Shown piece by piece: positions 1 through 8,756 of a stretch of 64,000 bases of DNA; position 1 is the stretch's first letter, and every line of letters starts with the position of its first letter. Origin of the DNA: Aminobacter aganoensis. Its GTDB lineage: Bacteria; Pseudomonadota; Alphaproteobacteria; Rhizobiales; Rhizobiaceae. Position numbers and translations under genes: made by a program. The notes under the pieces are model-generated. The model was not told the origin of the DNA. It did no database searches and worked only from the letters and a program-made list of their open reading frames with translations. The stretch is taken from the NCBI RefSeq assembly GCF_014206975.1, contig NZ_JACHOU010000001.1, forward strand, positions 434,001 through 498,000, in the 5' to 3' direction.

Positions 1-85
1 ATACCGCTGCCGCGGCCTGCCCGGCCACGAACGGCTCATATGGCAAACAATCCCTTAATCATTCGGACGTAGCGTGCAGGTGTAA

Positions 86-1633
86 TTGAGGCGCGCGCGT
101 AAATCGAAATATCACATGCCGTTGCAACGCTCTAACACGGCGGACAAGATCATTGTGGACCGCAGGAAACGCCATCGCAACAGCGATGTCGCGCGTGCTG
201 TGCGCAAGACACGCGATCGCCTGTCGCAACAGCCCGGCGGGCTGGTCTTCGACCGCGAGCTGCTGAAACTCCACGCCAATTCGATCGTCGCCAACTCGGC
301 AACGCTTCCACTGCTGATCGTCATCTTCGCCGGCATCGGACTGATGCTTGGCGCCGACGGCGACATCCTGGCCTGGGCGCTGATCGCCATCCTGGCCTAT
401 GTCGGCCTGGCCATCCTCGCGCGCCGCGCCGACGAGGCGGCAGCCGCCGTCATGCCGCCGTCGGCGATACGTCGCAATTTCCTCGTCGGCCACTTCGTCA
501 CCGGCCTGTCCTGGGCCTATCTGGCGGCGATGACGTGCGCGGCATGCGGACCCGACGTGCTGGCGATCGCCAAGGGCGTCTTCCTGCTCGTCGCCATGGC
601 CGCGACCGCTATCGTGGCATCCTCGCTGCGCGGCGCGCTGGCCGTGACCTTCGCCGTGCCTGTCGCCGCCTATGCCGCTTTTGGTGCCAGGTTGACCGAG
701 CCGCTGGGCATGCTCTTGGTGGCGTTACTGGTGGTGGCCCTGCCCTTCTTCTCCTATGTCGCCAAGACCATGAACCGCTCGGCGCTGATGCTGATGTCGT
801 TTCGCTCCGAAATGGACGCGCTCATCGCCGAGCTTGAAACGGCAAAGGCCATGTCCGACGAGGCGCGCCGTCGCGCCGAAGACGCCAACCTCGCCAAGTC
901 GCGCTTTCTCGCCACGATGAGCCACGAACTGCGCACGCCGCTCAACGCCATCCTCGGTTTCTCCGAGGTCATGGCCGGCGAGGTGCTGGGCCCGATCAAC
1001 AGCCCGACCTACCGCGAATACTCCCGCGACATCCACGATTCCGGCCAGCATTTGCTCGATCTCATCAACGAGATCCTCGACCTGTCGCGCATCGAGGCCG
1101 GGCGCTACCAGCTCAATGAAGAACCCCAGCAGCTGCTTTCGATCGTCGAGGACTGCTGTCACATGATGGAGCTGAAGGCGCGCAACAAGGATTTGCGTAT
1201 CATCGAGCAATTCGAGCCGGCGTTGCCGCGCATGCTTGGCGACGAGCGCGCCATCCGCCAGATCACGCTCAACCTGTTGTCCAACGCCATCAAGTTCTCC
1301 CCGACCGGCGGCGACATCCGCGTGCGGGTGGGCTGGACCGCCGGCGGCGGCCAGTACATCTCGGTCAAGGACAACGGACCAGGCATCCCCGCCGAGGAGA
1401 TCCCGGTCGTGCTGTCGGCATTCGGCCAGGGCTCGATCGCCATCAAGAGCGCGGAACAGGGCACCGGCCTTGGCCTGCCCATCGTGCAAGGCCTGCTCGC
1501 GCTGCATGGCGGCGAGTTCGACCTTCGGTCGAAGCTGCGCGAGGGCACCGAAGCGATCGCCATCTTCCCGGCTGCGCGGGTGATCGACGGGTTGCCCAAC
1601 ATGCAGCCGCGCAGCGCGACGGGCAGCCGCTAG
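86..1633 (+). CDS. Membrane-bound sensor histidine kinase (PdhS/PleC-like)
   Basis: Two-component sensor kinase of 515 residues. About six hydrophobic segments lie between residues 75 and 225, followed by a short linker helix, a HisKA dimerisation domain with the phospho-acceptor His near residue 280 in SHELRTPLNAILGFSE, and a HATPase_c domain with an N box (NLLSNAIKF), G1 (DNGPGIP) and G2 (GTGLGLPIV). The H-box region resembles kinases that act on DivK/PleD in alphaproteobacteria (PdhS, PleC, DivJ); that link is inferred from the motif only. No response regulator is adjacent. The start at 86 is a TTG; an in-frame ATG at 116 is an equally good choice. Its stop abuts the cobT stop on the other strand. 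Confidence 0.9.
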   Translation: MRRARKSKYHMPLQRSNTADKIIVDRRKRHRNSDVARAVRKTRDRLSQQPGGLVFDRELLKLHANSIVANSATLPLLIVIFAGIGLMLGADGDILAWALIAILAYVGLAILARRADEAAAAVMPPSAIRRNFLVGHFVTGLSWAYLAAMTCAACGPDVLAIAKGVFLLVAMAATAIVASSLRGALAVTFAVPVAAYAAFGARLTEPLGMLLVALLVVALPFFSYVAKTMNRSALMLMSFRSEMDALIAELETAKAMSDEARRRAEDANLAKSRFLATMSHELRTPLNAILGFSEVMAGEVLGPINSPTYREYSRDIHDSGQHLLDLINEILDLSRIEAGRYQLNEEPQQLLSIVEDCCHMMELKARNKDLRIIEQFEPALPRMLGDERAIRQITLNLLSNAIKFSPTGGDIRVRVGWTAGGGQYISVKDNGPGIPAEEIPVVLSAFGQGSIAIKSAEQGTGLGLPIVQGLLALHGGEFDLRSKLREGTEAIAIFPAARVIDGLPNMQPRSATGSR

Positions 1634-2629
1634 CTATTTGACGGCCGCGGCCATTCCGGAGCTGATCTGTGCCGCCGTCTTGACCAGGCCGGCGGCAAGG
1701 CCCGCCCCAACCGCTTCGCCATGGTCGATGCCGAGGCCCAGCAAGGGCCGGGCACCGAGCTTCGCCAGCAGCCGCGCATGGCCCGGCTCGGTCGACACAT
1801 GCGAAAACATGCAATGGTCGAGCGCGGCAGGATTGGCCGAGTAGAGCACGGCGGCAGCGGCCGACGTCGCAAATCCATCGAGCAGCACCGGGATCTTTTC
1901 CATGCGCGCGGCAAGGATGGCACCGGCGATCGCCGCGAATTCGCGCCCGCCGAGGCGGCGCAGCACCTCGAACGGATCGTGGAGATGATCGCCATGCAGC
2001 GCCAGCGCGCGGTCGACGACCTCGGCCTTGCGTGCCTGCATCGCGGCATCGGCCCCGGAGCCGGGCCCAACCCAGTCCGCCCCCTTGCCACCGAACAGCG
2101 CCGCGGAAAGTGCCGCCGCAATCGTCGTGTTGGCGACGCCGAGGTCGCCGATGCAGAACAGGTCGGTGCCGCCGGCGATCGCTTCCATGCCGAACGCCAT
2201 CGTGGCGGCACAACCGCGTTCATCGAGCGCCGGTTCCACGGTGATGTCTGCCGTAGGCAGGTGCAGCGCCAGATCGAACACCTTGAGCCCGAGATCGTGG
2301 GCGACGCAGATCTGGTTGATCGCCGCCCCGCCGGCAGCGCACAGTTCGACGCGTTGGGCCGTCGCTTCCATGGGCCGTGGCGAAACGCCCTGGGCAACCA
2401 CGCCATGGTTGCCGGCAAAGATGGCGACAAGCGGCTTGAGCACTGTGGGCGGCGCGCGACCGGTCCAGCGTGCCAGCCAGGCAGCGATGTCTTCGATACG
2501 GCCGAGCGACCCCTTCGGCTTGTCGGCCTTGGCAAACAGCGACCATACCTTGCCGGCTTGAGCCACGTCGCCTTCAGGCAGGTGGGCAAACAGGTTGCGG
2601 AAATCGTCAAAAGGAGAAGCGCTGGTCAT
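1634..2629 (-). CDS. cobT: Nicotinate-nucleotide--dimethylbenzimidazole phosphoribosyltransferase
   Basis: Activates the lower ligand of cobalamin by moving phosphoribose from nicotinate mononucleotide to dimethylbenzimidazole, giving alpha-ribazole phosphate in the cytoplasm. The 331-residue length fits the family. Visible signatures are the early GNHGV motif, the DLGVANTT loop with preceding FCIGD, the GPGSGAD segment, and a C-terminal GIDHGEAVGAG loop that carries the catalytic Glu. The usual cobalamin synthase partner gene is not beside it. It converges exactly on the kinase gene (adjacent stop codons). Its leader region, between it and the DUF1289 gene, carries weak cobalamin-riboswitch-like segments, listed separately. 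The same enzyme is called CobU in the Pseudomonas denitrificans naming. Confidence 0.95.
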   Translation of the reverse strand: MTSASPFDDFRNLFAHLPEGDVAQAGKVWSLFAKADKPKGSLGRIEDIAAWLARWTGRAPPTVLKPLVAIFAGNHGVVAQGVSPRPMEATAQRVELCAAGGAAINQICVAHDLGLKVFDLALHLPTADITVEPALDERGCAATMAFGMEAIAGGTDLFCIGDLGVANTTIAAALSAALFGGKGADWVGPGSGADAAMQARKAEVVDRALALHGDHLHDPFEVLRRLGGREFAAIAGAILAARMEKIPVLLDGFATSAAAAVLYSANPAALDHCMFSHVSTEPGHARLLAKLGARPLLGLGIDHGEAVGAGLAAGLVKTAAQISSGMAAAVK

Positions 2630-2659
2630 GATCGCGGGGCCTGCCGTTCAAAATGGTCG

Positions 2660-2830
2660 CCTGCGCAATAGCCCCCTCGCGGAACGAAAACAATCGCGGC
2701 ATGGCGTCCGGTCGCCTGCGCCGTGGAAACTATGCGGCACGACACCGGGCGTCGGACTTGCATTCCCTTACCGGTTGCACCATGTGGGAGCGGCAGCCTG
2801 CATGTTGCGGCGGCGTGCGGCACCCTGCAT
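2660..2830 (-). promoter_or_regulatory. Possible degenerate cobalamin riboswitch in the cobT leader
   Basis: Read on the minus strand, the cobT leader contains GGTGCCGC, then AAGGGAATGCAAGTCCG, then GACCGGACGCCATGCCG. These fall in the order of segments found in B12-sensing leaders (GGTNCC, AAGGGAA, and a B12-box-like end). The diagnostic CCCGCNACTG core and the GCCACTG...GGGAAGG arm are not recognisable, so this may be a compact variant or chance. The gene context, a cobalamin assembly gene, is what makes it worth listing. Confidence 0.22.
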
Positions 2831-2859
2831 AATCTGCACCAGCGCCACCGGATTCCACG

Positions 2860-3090
2860 ATGACGGCCATCGAATCGCCCTGCATCCTCGTCTGCTCCAT
2901 CGACATGGTCACCGGCTATTGCTTCGGTTGCGGGCGCACGCGTGAAGAGATCGGCGCCTGGCTCACAATGACGCCGGAAACGCGCCGCGCCGTGATGGCC
3001 GCGCTTCCGGCGCGACTCGAAACCGTAGAGCGCAAGCCGCGCCGCGAAACCCGTCGCACGCGCATGGCCCGCGAACGCGGCGCCGTCTGA
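2860..3090 (+). CDS. DUF1289 family small cysteine protein
   Basis: A 76-residue protein with the DUF1289 pattern: C8-x3-C12 followed by C21-x2-C24 (SPCILVC...GYCFGCGRT), then EIGAWLTMTPETRRAVMAAL and a strongly basic tail. The four cysteines suggest a small metal-binding fold, but no function is established for the family. It is transcribed towards the aspartic protease gene 16 bases downstream and probably forms a two-gene operon with it. It is divergent from cobT. Confidence 0.85.
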   Translation: MTAIESPCILVCSIDMVTGYCFGCGRTREEIGAWLTMTPETRRAVMAALPARLETVERKPRRETRRTRMARERGAV

Positions 3091-3106
3091 GGATCTGCAC
3101 AAAGAG

Positions 3107-3808
3107 ATGAGCCGGCTTTACTGGATTGCCATAGCGGTGCTCGGCGGTGGACTGCTGCTCTTGCTGTTCAACGACACATCCGGCCAGACCCTTGGCCTCG
3201 ACAATGACAGCTTCGGCCAGTTGATCTATCTCGGCGTGCTCGTCATGGTCATCGGGGCCGGCGTCCTGGCTCGGGGAACGCGGCTGGGCGACACGCTGAG
3301 AAGCCTGGCGATGTGGGTACTGATCGTGCTCGTGCTGGTCGCCGGCTATCAGTATCGCTACGAATTGCAGGATATCGCCAGCCGCGTGACCGCAGGCCTG
3401 GTGCCGGGCAGTCCGATATCGGCGCTGGACGGCGACGGCCGCGCCACCGTAACGCTCGACAAGCTGCCGAACGGGCATTTCGGCGCACGCCTGCAGATCA
3501 ATGGCGCGACCATCCAGGCGATGGTCGACACCGGCGCCACAAGCACCGTGCTGACCGTGGCCGATGCCCGCCGCGCGGGTTTCGATCCCGAGAGCCTGAA
3601 TTTCTCGGTTCCCGTGTCGACCGCCAACGGCATTGCCCATGCGGCGCGCATTACCGCAGGCAGCGTCCAGCTCGGCACCATCGAGCGCAAGAACCTGCCC
3701 ATGCTCGTCGCCGACCAGGGCCTCGAGCAGAGCTTGCTGGGCATGAATTTCATCGGCTCGCTGTCGGGTTTCGACGTGCGCGGCGACCGGATGATCCTCC
3801 GCGACTGA
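3107..3808 (+). CDS. Membrane-anchored retropepsin-like aspartic protease (TIGR02281 family)
   Basis: 233 residues. Three hydrophobic segments (about residues 3-20, 38-55 and 65-82) anchor the protein. From residue 110 a single retropepsin-like domain follows, with the active-site triad DTGAT (MVDTGATSTVL) and the C-terminal LLGMNFIG segment typical of clan AA proteases. Having one DTG motif, it should be active as a dimer, with the catalytic part in the periplasm. The natural substrate is not known. It shares an operon with the DUF1289 gene and converges on dusA with an 11-base gap. Confidence 0.85.
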   Translation: MSRLYWIAIAVLGGGLLLLLFNDTSGQTLGLDNDSFGQLIYLGVLVMVIGAGVLARGTRLGDTLRSLAMWVLIVLVLVAGYQYRYELQDIASRVTAGLVPGSPISALDGDGRATVTLDKLPNGHFGARLQINGATIQAMVDTGATSTVLTVADARRAGFDPESLNFSVPVSTANGIAHAARITAGSVQLGTIERKNLPMLVADQGLEQSLLGMNFIGSLSGFDVRGDRMILRD

Positions 3809-3819
3809 GCCTTGATGCG

Positions 3820-4824
3820 TTACGCCGCTTCGCTTGCGCGGTTGAGCTCGACCGCGGCAAACGCCTGTCGCAACACCTCGGCACCGGCACCCGGCCTGGT
3901 CGCGCCCGTCGAGAGGATCTGGCGGAAGCGCCGGGCGCCGGCAAGGCCGTGGAACAATCCGACCATATGCCGCGTGACATGCCCGAGCCTGCCGCCGGCA
4001 GCGATGTGGCGAGCGGCATAGTCGGACATCGTGTCGACAAGGCCAGCGAAATCAAGATTTTCGGATGCCTCGCCGCGCAGCATCGCATCGACACCGGAAA
4101 GGATGCTCGGCGTGTGGTAGGCGGCGCGGCCAAGCATGACGCCGTCGACATGGCCAAGATGTGCCCGGGCTTCATCGAGCGTCTGAATACCACCGTTTAT
4201 GCCTATGAACCGGTGGGGCATTCTGGCCTTAAGCCGATAGACGCGGCCATAGTTCAGCGGCGGGATATCGCGGTTTTCCTTGGGGCTGAGGCCTTCGAGC
4301 CACGCCTTGCGCGCATGCACCCAGAGCGCATCCGCACCGGCCGCGAAGACATCGTCGGCGAGCGTGTCCAGGGCCGGTTCGGGGTCCTGGTCGTCAACGC
4401 CGATGCGGCACTTCACCGTCACCGGGATTTTCACCGCGCCCTTCATGGCCGCAACACCTTCGGCTACCAGCCCCGGCGTTTTCATCAGGCAGGCGCCAAA
4501 GGTACCTGACTGCACCCGGTCGGACGGGCAGCCGACATTGAGGTTGATCTCGTCATAGCCGAAGTCTTCGCCGATGCGCGCCGCTTCGGCCAACTTCGCC
4601 GGATCGGAACCGCCGAGTTGCAGCGCCACGGGATGCTCGCAGTCGTCGAAACCCAAAAGCCGTTCGCGCGCGCCGTGGATCACGGCGTCAGCGACCACCA
4701 TTTCGGTGTACAGCAGGGAATCGCGGGTCATCTGCCGGTGAAAATAGCGGCAGCAGCGATCGGTCCAGTCCATCATGGGTGCAACGGCGACGATCTTCGC
4801 GCCGTCGGCATAGAGTTTCGTCAT
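3820..4824 (-). CDS. dusA: tRNA-dihydrouridine(20/20a) synthase
   Basis: FMN enzyme that reduces uridines 20 and 20a in the D-loop of tRNA. The 334-residue protein begins with the phosphate/FMN barrel strand VAVAPMMDWTD and carries the catalytic Cys99 in INLNVGCPSDRVQ, then the VKCRIGVDD strand, a WVHARKA motif, and INGGI and GVMLGRAAY loops that bind the FMN phosphate. The WLEGLSPKENRDIPPL segment is characteristic of DusA rather than DusB or DusC. No operon partner is evident; the next gene on the same strand begins 142 bases upstream. Confidence 0.95.
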   Translation of the reverse strand: MTKLYADGAKIVAVAPMMDWTDRCCRYFHRQMTRDSLLYTEMVVADAVIHGARERLLGFDDCEHPVALQLGGSDPAKLAEAARIGEDFGYDEINLNVGCPSDRVQSGTFGACLMKTPGLVAEGVAAMKGAVKIPVTVKCRIGVDDQDPEPALDTLADDVFAAGADALWVHARKAWLEGLSPKENRDIPPLNYGRVYRLKARMPHRFIGINGGIQTLDEARAHLGHVDGVMLGRAAYHTPSILSGVDAMLRGEASENLDFAGLVDTMSDYAARHIAAGGRLGHVTRHMVGLFHGLAGARRFRQILSTGATRPGAGAEVLRQAFAAVELNRASEAA

Positions 4825-4966
4825 GGCTTCTTCGATGTGCGTGAGGCAACGGTCGCCTTCAGATAAGGCCGCTCCCTATCACAACAAGGAGGCGGAGGCC
4901 AAATCGCCTTGCCTGCGCCAGGGCCGCTCTCGTCCGCCCAGCCGTCAGAAAGCCTCCGACTGAACT

Positions 4967-5446
4967 TCAGCGCTCATCCCCGCGAAGCGTCGCATCTCCA
5001 GGCCTGGGCTTCGGATCCGGCCGTGTCGCCACATAGAGGGCGCCGGCGGCGACAAAAACCGCGACGGCCGCGGCAACCAGTATATCGGGCTTGCCAAGCA
5101 GGAACACTCCATAGCCGAGAGCCATGCCCGTCCAGGCCATGATCTTGCCCCGGCGCGGAATGGCGCCTTCCTCGCGCCAGGCGCGCAAGGGCGGACCGAA
5201 TCTCGGGTGGTCAAGCAACCATGCTTCGAACCGGGGCGACGAGCGGCCGAAACACCAGGCAGCGGCAATGAGGAAGATCGTCGTCGGCATGACCGGCAGG
5301 AATGCGCCGATGATGCCGAGGGCGAGCATCAGCATGCCCAGCGCAGTCAGGCCCGCCCGTCTCGCATTGAAGGCCGCGCCGTTGGCGGCGCGGCGAAACA
5401 GCGACGTCATCCTGCCTGACATGCCCTTGCGATGGCCTTCATCCAA
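4967..5446 (-). CDS. DUF454 (YbaN-like) inner-membrane protein
   Basis: About 150 residues with a hydrophobic hairpin LGMLMLALGIIGAFLPVMPT, a second segment FLIAAAWCFGRSS, the PRFEAWLLDHPRFGPPLRAWRE block that defines DUF454, and two further membrane segments near the C terminus. Function is unknown. The annotated start at 5446 is a TTG overlapping the last codons of the haem oxygenase gene by 8 bases; an ATG at 5422 is an alternative. The overlap implies translational coupling and places this protein in the haem operon, where related DUF454 genes are often found. Confidence 0.85.
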   Translation of the reverse strand: MDEGHRKGMSGRMTSLFRRAANGAAFNARRAGLTALGMLMLALGIIGAFLPVMPTTIFLIAAAWCFGRSSPRFEAWLLDHPRFGPPLRAWREEGAIPRRGKIMAWTGMALGYGVFLLGKPDILVAAAVAVFVAAGALYVATRPDPKPRPGDATLRGDER

Positions 5447-6038
5447 AAGTCTCCCTTACCAGCCCATGCACGCAGCGGAATGCCGCCTCCGCCCCGGCGA
5501 CGACGCGGTCTTCCTCTTCCTTGCTCAGTTCCAGAGCATCGAGTGCGGCCGTGAACGTGCGCCAGTGCAGACCGCGCCCTTCAGGCGCCGGCGCAAGATG
5601 CCTTGCGCCGAACGCTTCGGAAAGCCCAAGCTTGGCCGCCTCCTTCAAAAGGAAGGCCGCGCCGAGATTCGACCCTTCTGCAACATAGAGCCAGCCGAGC
5701 GCCGTCGGAAGATCGGCGTCGCCGTCAAAGACGGGAGCTTCGGCGACATCGGGCACTGCGATGCCCAGGTCGACAATGTCCTGGCCAATCAGGTCCAGGC
5801 GTCGCCGGCCGTCGAGATCCGGCAACAGCCCCTCTAGCACGGCACTCGAATACAGCGCATCGATATCGCGATGGAAGCTGTGCTGGACGGTCAGGAAGAG
5901 ACCGTACCGCCGCCGATCCTCGAACGGTCGCCCGGCCATGATCGACGCGTCGAGACGCTCGTGAGTGGTGTTGGTCCGCGCCTTCAGGCGCTTGGCGCGG
6001 CTGGCCTCGACCGGCTTTTCGATGTCGATGGTCGTCAT
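5439..6038 (-). CDS. Biliverdin-producing haem oxygenase
   Basis: Cytoplasmic haem oxygenase of 199 residues that opens haem to biliverdin, CO and iron with an external electron donor. The proximal ligand is probably His26 in ARTNTTHERLD, and the distal helix glycine region is seen as LGWLYVAEGSNLGAAF. The spacing from proximal His to the G-rich distal helix fits bacterial HmuO/BphO enzymes. It lies 37 bases downstream of the TonB receptor gene and overlaps the DUF454 gene. The neighbours indicate that it degrades imported haem for iron; there is no bacteriophytochrome nearby that would suggest a chromophore role. Confidence 0.92.
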   Translation of the reverse strand: MTTIDIEKPVEASRAKRLKARTNTTHERLDASIMAGRPFEDRRRYGLFLTVQHSFHRDIDALYSSAVLEGLLPDLDGRRRLDLIGQDIVDLGIAVPDVAEAPVFDGDADLPTALGWLYVAEGSNLGAAFLLKEAAKLGLSEAFGARHLAPAPEGRGLHWRTFTAALDALELSKEEEDRVVAGAEAAFRCVHGLVRETFG

Positions 6039-6075
6039 GGTCTTCTCTCACGAAACGAGCGGGAATACGCCGAAA

Positions 6076-8619
6076 TCAGAACTTGGCCGTCAGGCCGGCG
6101 CGGAACGTCCGCCCCGGCGACGGCACGATGCTCGTCGACATCGGATCCAGGTAGTACCGATCGCCGACATTTTCGACGCTGAAATCGAGCGCCATGTCCT
6201 TGGTGAACTTGTAGCTGCCGAAGAGATCGACGATGACATTGCTGTAGTAAAACACCGGAGGATTGACGGACCCTGGCACCAGACCATAGCCGCCATAGCG
6301 CTGACCGAAGAAATAAGCGCGCGCACCGACAGTCAACTTTTCTTCGAACAGGCGCATGCCTGCGGTGACATTGCCGGAATATTTCGGTGGAATTCCCATC
6401 GCGCCATAGTCGGTGCCGATCTGGCCGATGCCGCAGCGCTGCACAGAACCACCCGGTGGTGTGTTGCAGAACTGCATGTCGTCATAGACGGTCAATCCAC
6501 CTTCGACGAAGACTGTCCCCGTGTCGTAGGCAGCCGAGAATTCGTAGCCCGAGAACCGTGCGTCATCGATGTTGAGCCACGTGTAGAGACCCGCCGGACG
6601 CGCCCGAACCACATAGTCCTCATAGCTGTTGTCGAAGCGCGCGACCTTGAACCTGAGCGAGTCGCCAGAGACCAGCACATCGTCACGCATGAGGTTGATG
6701 CCGAACTCGAAGTTCTTCGACAGCTCCGGCTTCAGATCGGGATTGGGTACCAGATAATCTTGCTGGAATGCCGATGTCTCCCGCAGGCTCGGCGGCCGCC
6801 AGCCTTCGGTGTAGGTGCCGAACAGTTGCAGCCCGGTCAGGGGCGTGATCGTCACGCCGAGCGCCGGATTGAGCCGGCCATCAGACTTCTTCGCGAACCG
6901 GCTGGGGCCGACACCTTCGCTTTCGTAGTGGTCGTAGCGCAGGCTTCCCGACAGGGCTAGCCAATCGGTGACGTCCAGCTTGCTCTGGCTGAACACGCTC
7001 GCCAGCATCCGGTTCCCGTTCGGATTTGCACCGGCATAGCCCCAGTTGAAGGTGGCACCCTGCTCCCGGGCCTGTTCGTAGACGAACTCTGCTCCGGTTT
7101 TCAGGCTTAGCTCGCCGATGGCCGTATCCAGCTTGGACATGTTGGAAACATCGCCGCCGACGGTCCTGGCATGCGCCAGACCTTTGCCGCCACTCGACAG
7201 GCTGTTGACCCAGCTCTCGGTGTTGACGTCGGTGAACCAGAGGTTCGACTGGAAGTCGACGGTGTCGCTGCCTTCCGGCTGGTAGGCATAGCCCGCTTTG
7301 ACCGTATGGGTCTTGGTGGTCGCCAGTTCCGCCTGCTCGAGCGGGAGATTGATGACGGACCCTGGCAGCGAGAAAGCCAAGGACGACTCATCGATATCGC
7401 CATAGTGGTTCTGGTAGTAGGTATAGCCGAGCGACAACGAGTGGCCATCTCCCCATCTGGCCTTGCCTTTGCTCAGGAACGACGTCACGTCCTGGGAAGT
7501 ATTGAACACTTCTTGTCCTGGCCGATACGACGACAGTAGCGCCTCGCGCGGTGGCAGCCACGGCACCCTGGTGTCGCGATAGGTCGACTTGCCCTCGGAA
7601 CCCGAGAAATAGTTGCCGGCGCGACGGCGCGAAACACCGACCACGAACTCATAATTGTCTTCCAGCATCGCTGCGGCGACGCTTCCGGACCATGCGTCGC
7701 CGTTGAAGAATTCGGAATCCGCCCGGCGCATCTGCCTGGCGCCCACGGCGGGCGGGTCGATGGTATTGCTGCCAAGGCTGCCCTTGACCCTGACACCACG
7801 GTTCTCGCCTTCCTTGACGATGTCGCGCGCCTCGATGGTGCGCATGTTGACCACGCCACCCATCGCTCCGACGCCGCCGGCACCGGCAAATGGTCCCTTG
7901 GAAATGTCGATGCCGCCTAGGAAATCAGGATCGACGTAGGTTTCGTTACGGCTTCCGCGATAGCCGCGGTAGGAATTGTTCGTCTGCCGCGTACCGTCGA
8001 CCATGACGTTGACGCGGTTTTGCCCCTGCAGTCCGCGAATGTTGACGTCGACGGAGGCGCCGACGCGGTTGCCGGAAGCGACCACGCCGGGCGTCGAGCG
8101 GAACATGTCGCCAACCGAGGTCGGCGGCGTCCGCGAAATCTGCTCGGCGGAAATGTGGTTTACCGAGCCCGCCGTCTCGAATGGCGCATCGGCGGCGCCG
8201 CGCCCGCCCGTCACATCGATCACATCGAGCACCAGCGAGCCATCGGCAGCCGGCACAGCGTGCGCATTGGACACACGGTCGGAGATGACCACGGTTCGGC
8301 CCTCGATACGGTAGGACAGCCCGCTGCCGGCAAGCAGTCGCGCCGCTGCATCCGAAATCGTCAGCGACCCCGACACGCCCGGCGAGGTGAGCCCCCGCAC
8401 CGCCGCCGCGTCGACCGAGACCTGCATGCCGGACTGCTGGCCAAGCTGGGTCAACGCGATCGCGAGCGGCTGCGCCGCAATCTGGAAGGTCCTTTGCTGA
8501 GCCGCGCTTGCCTGCTGCGCCGAAGCGAGATTGGTCCCACCCATGCCCGTCAATGCCGTTCCCACCATCAACGCAGCAAAAAATGCCCCGCCAAATCGTT
8601 CACTCTTCGTCTTGCACAT
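6076..8619 (-). CDS. TonB-dependent haem/haemoglobin receptor with STN signalling domain
   Basis: Outer-membrane receptor. The start at 8619 gives MCKTKSERFGGAFFAALM, a proper signal peptide ending near ASAQQ; an upstream in-frame ATG at 8685 would add 22 polar residues and has a poorer ribosome site. Next comes a secretin/TonB short N-terminal domain (FQIAAQPLAIALTQLGQQ...) used in transmembrane signalling, then the plug (TPPTSVGDMFRSTPGV, NIRGLQGQNRVNVMVDG) and a 22-strand barrel ending in the terminal Phe (FRAGLTAKF). Plug motifs fit the haemoglobin/transferrin receptor group. The WRPPSLRE...NPDLKPE signature is present but the intervening segment lacks the usual His. It follows the fecR-like gene. 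Confidence 0.93.
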   Translation of the reverse strand: MCKTKSERFGGAFFAALMVGTALTGMGGTNLASAQQASAAQQRTFQIAAQPLAIALTQLGQQSGMQVSVDAAAVRGLTSPGVSGSLTISDAAARLLAGSGLSYRIEGRTVVISDRVSNAHAVPAADGSLVLDVIDVTGGRGAADAPFETAGSVNHISAEQISRTPPTSVGDMFRSTPGVVASGNRVGASVDVNIRGLQGQNRVNVMVDGTRQTNNSYRGYRGSRNETYVDPDFLGGIDISKGPFAGAGGVGAMGGVVNMRTIEARDIVKEGENRGVRVKGSLGSNTIDPPAVGARQMRRADSEFFNGDAWSGSVAAAMLEDNYEFVVGVSRRRAGNYFSGSEGKSTYRDTRVPWLPPREALLSSYRPGQEVFNTSQDVTSFLSKGKARWGDGHSLSLGYTYYQNHYGDIDESSLAFSLPGSVINLPLEQAELATTKTHTVKAGYAYQPEGSDTVDFQSNLWFTDVNTESWVNSLSSGGKGLAHARTVGGDVSNMSKLDTAIGELSLKTGAEFVYEQAREQGATFNWGYAGANPNGNRMLASVFSQSKLDVTDWLALSGSLRYDHYESEGVGPSRFAKKSDGRLNPALGVTITPLTGLQLFGTYTEGWRPPSLRETSAFQQDYLVPNPDLKPELSKNFEFGINLMRDDVLVSGDSLRFKVARFDNSYEDYVVRARPAGLYTWLNIDDARFSGYEFSAAYDTGTVFVEGGLTVYDDMQFCNTPPGGSVQRCGIGQIGTDYGAMGIPPKYSGNVTAGMRLFEEKLTVGARAYFFGQRYGGYGLVPGSVNPPVFYYSNVIVDLFGSYKFTKDMALDFSVENVGDRYYLDPMSTSIVPSPGRTFRAGLTAKF

Positions 8620-8756
8620 GTCCTGCCGCACCCTGTTGTCCCAAGCGTGAGGGCTCGGCAAACGGCCGAACTCCCCTCTCATCACAAGGACGAAGCAGCC
8701 TTACGGATTTTCAGACAAAATCACTCATGTTTTCGAAAGAGCGGTTCGAGCAGCGG

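Noticed and set aside
8686-8756. ECF-type promoter before the STN receptor gene (GAAAAT...CGTCC)
   Set aside because: The elements are only 14 bases apart, shorter than the 16-17 expected, and no second copy is available for comparison.
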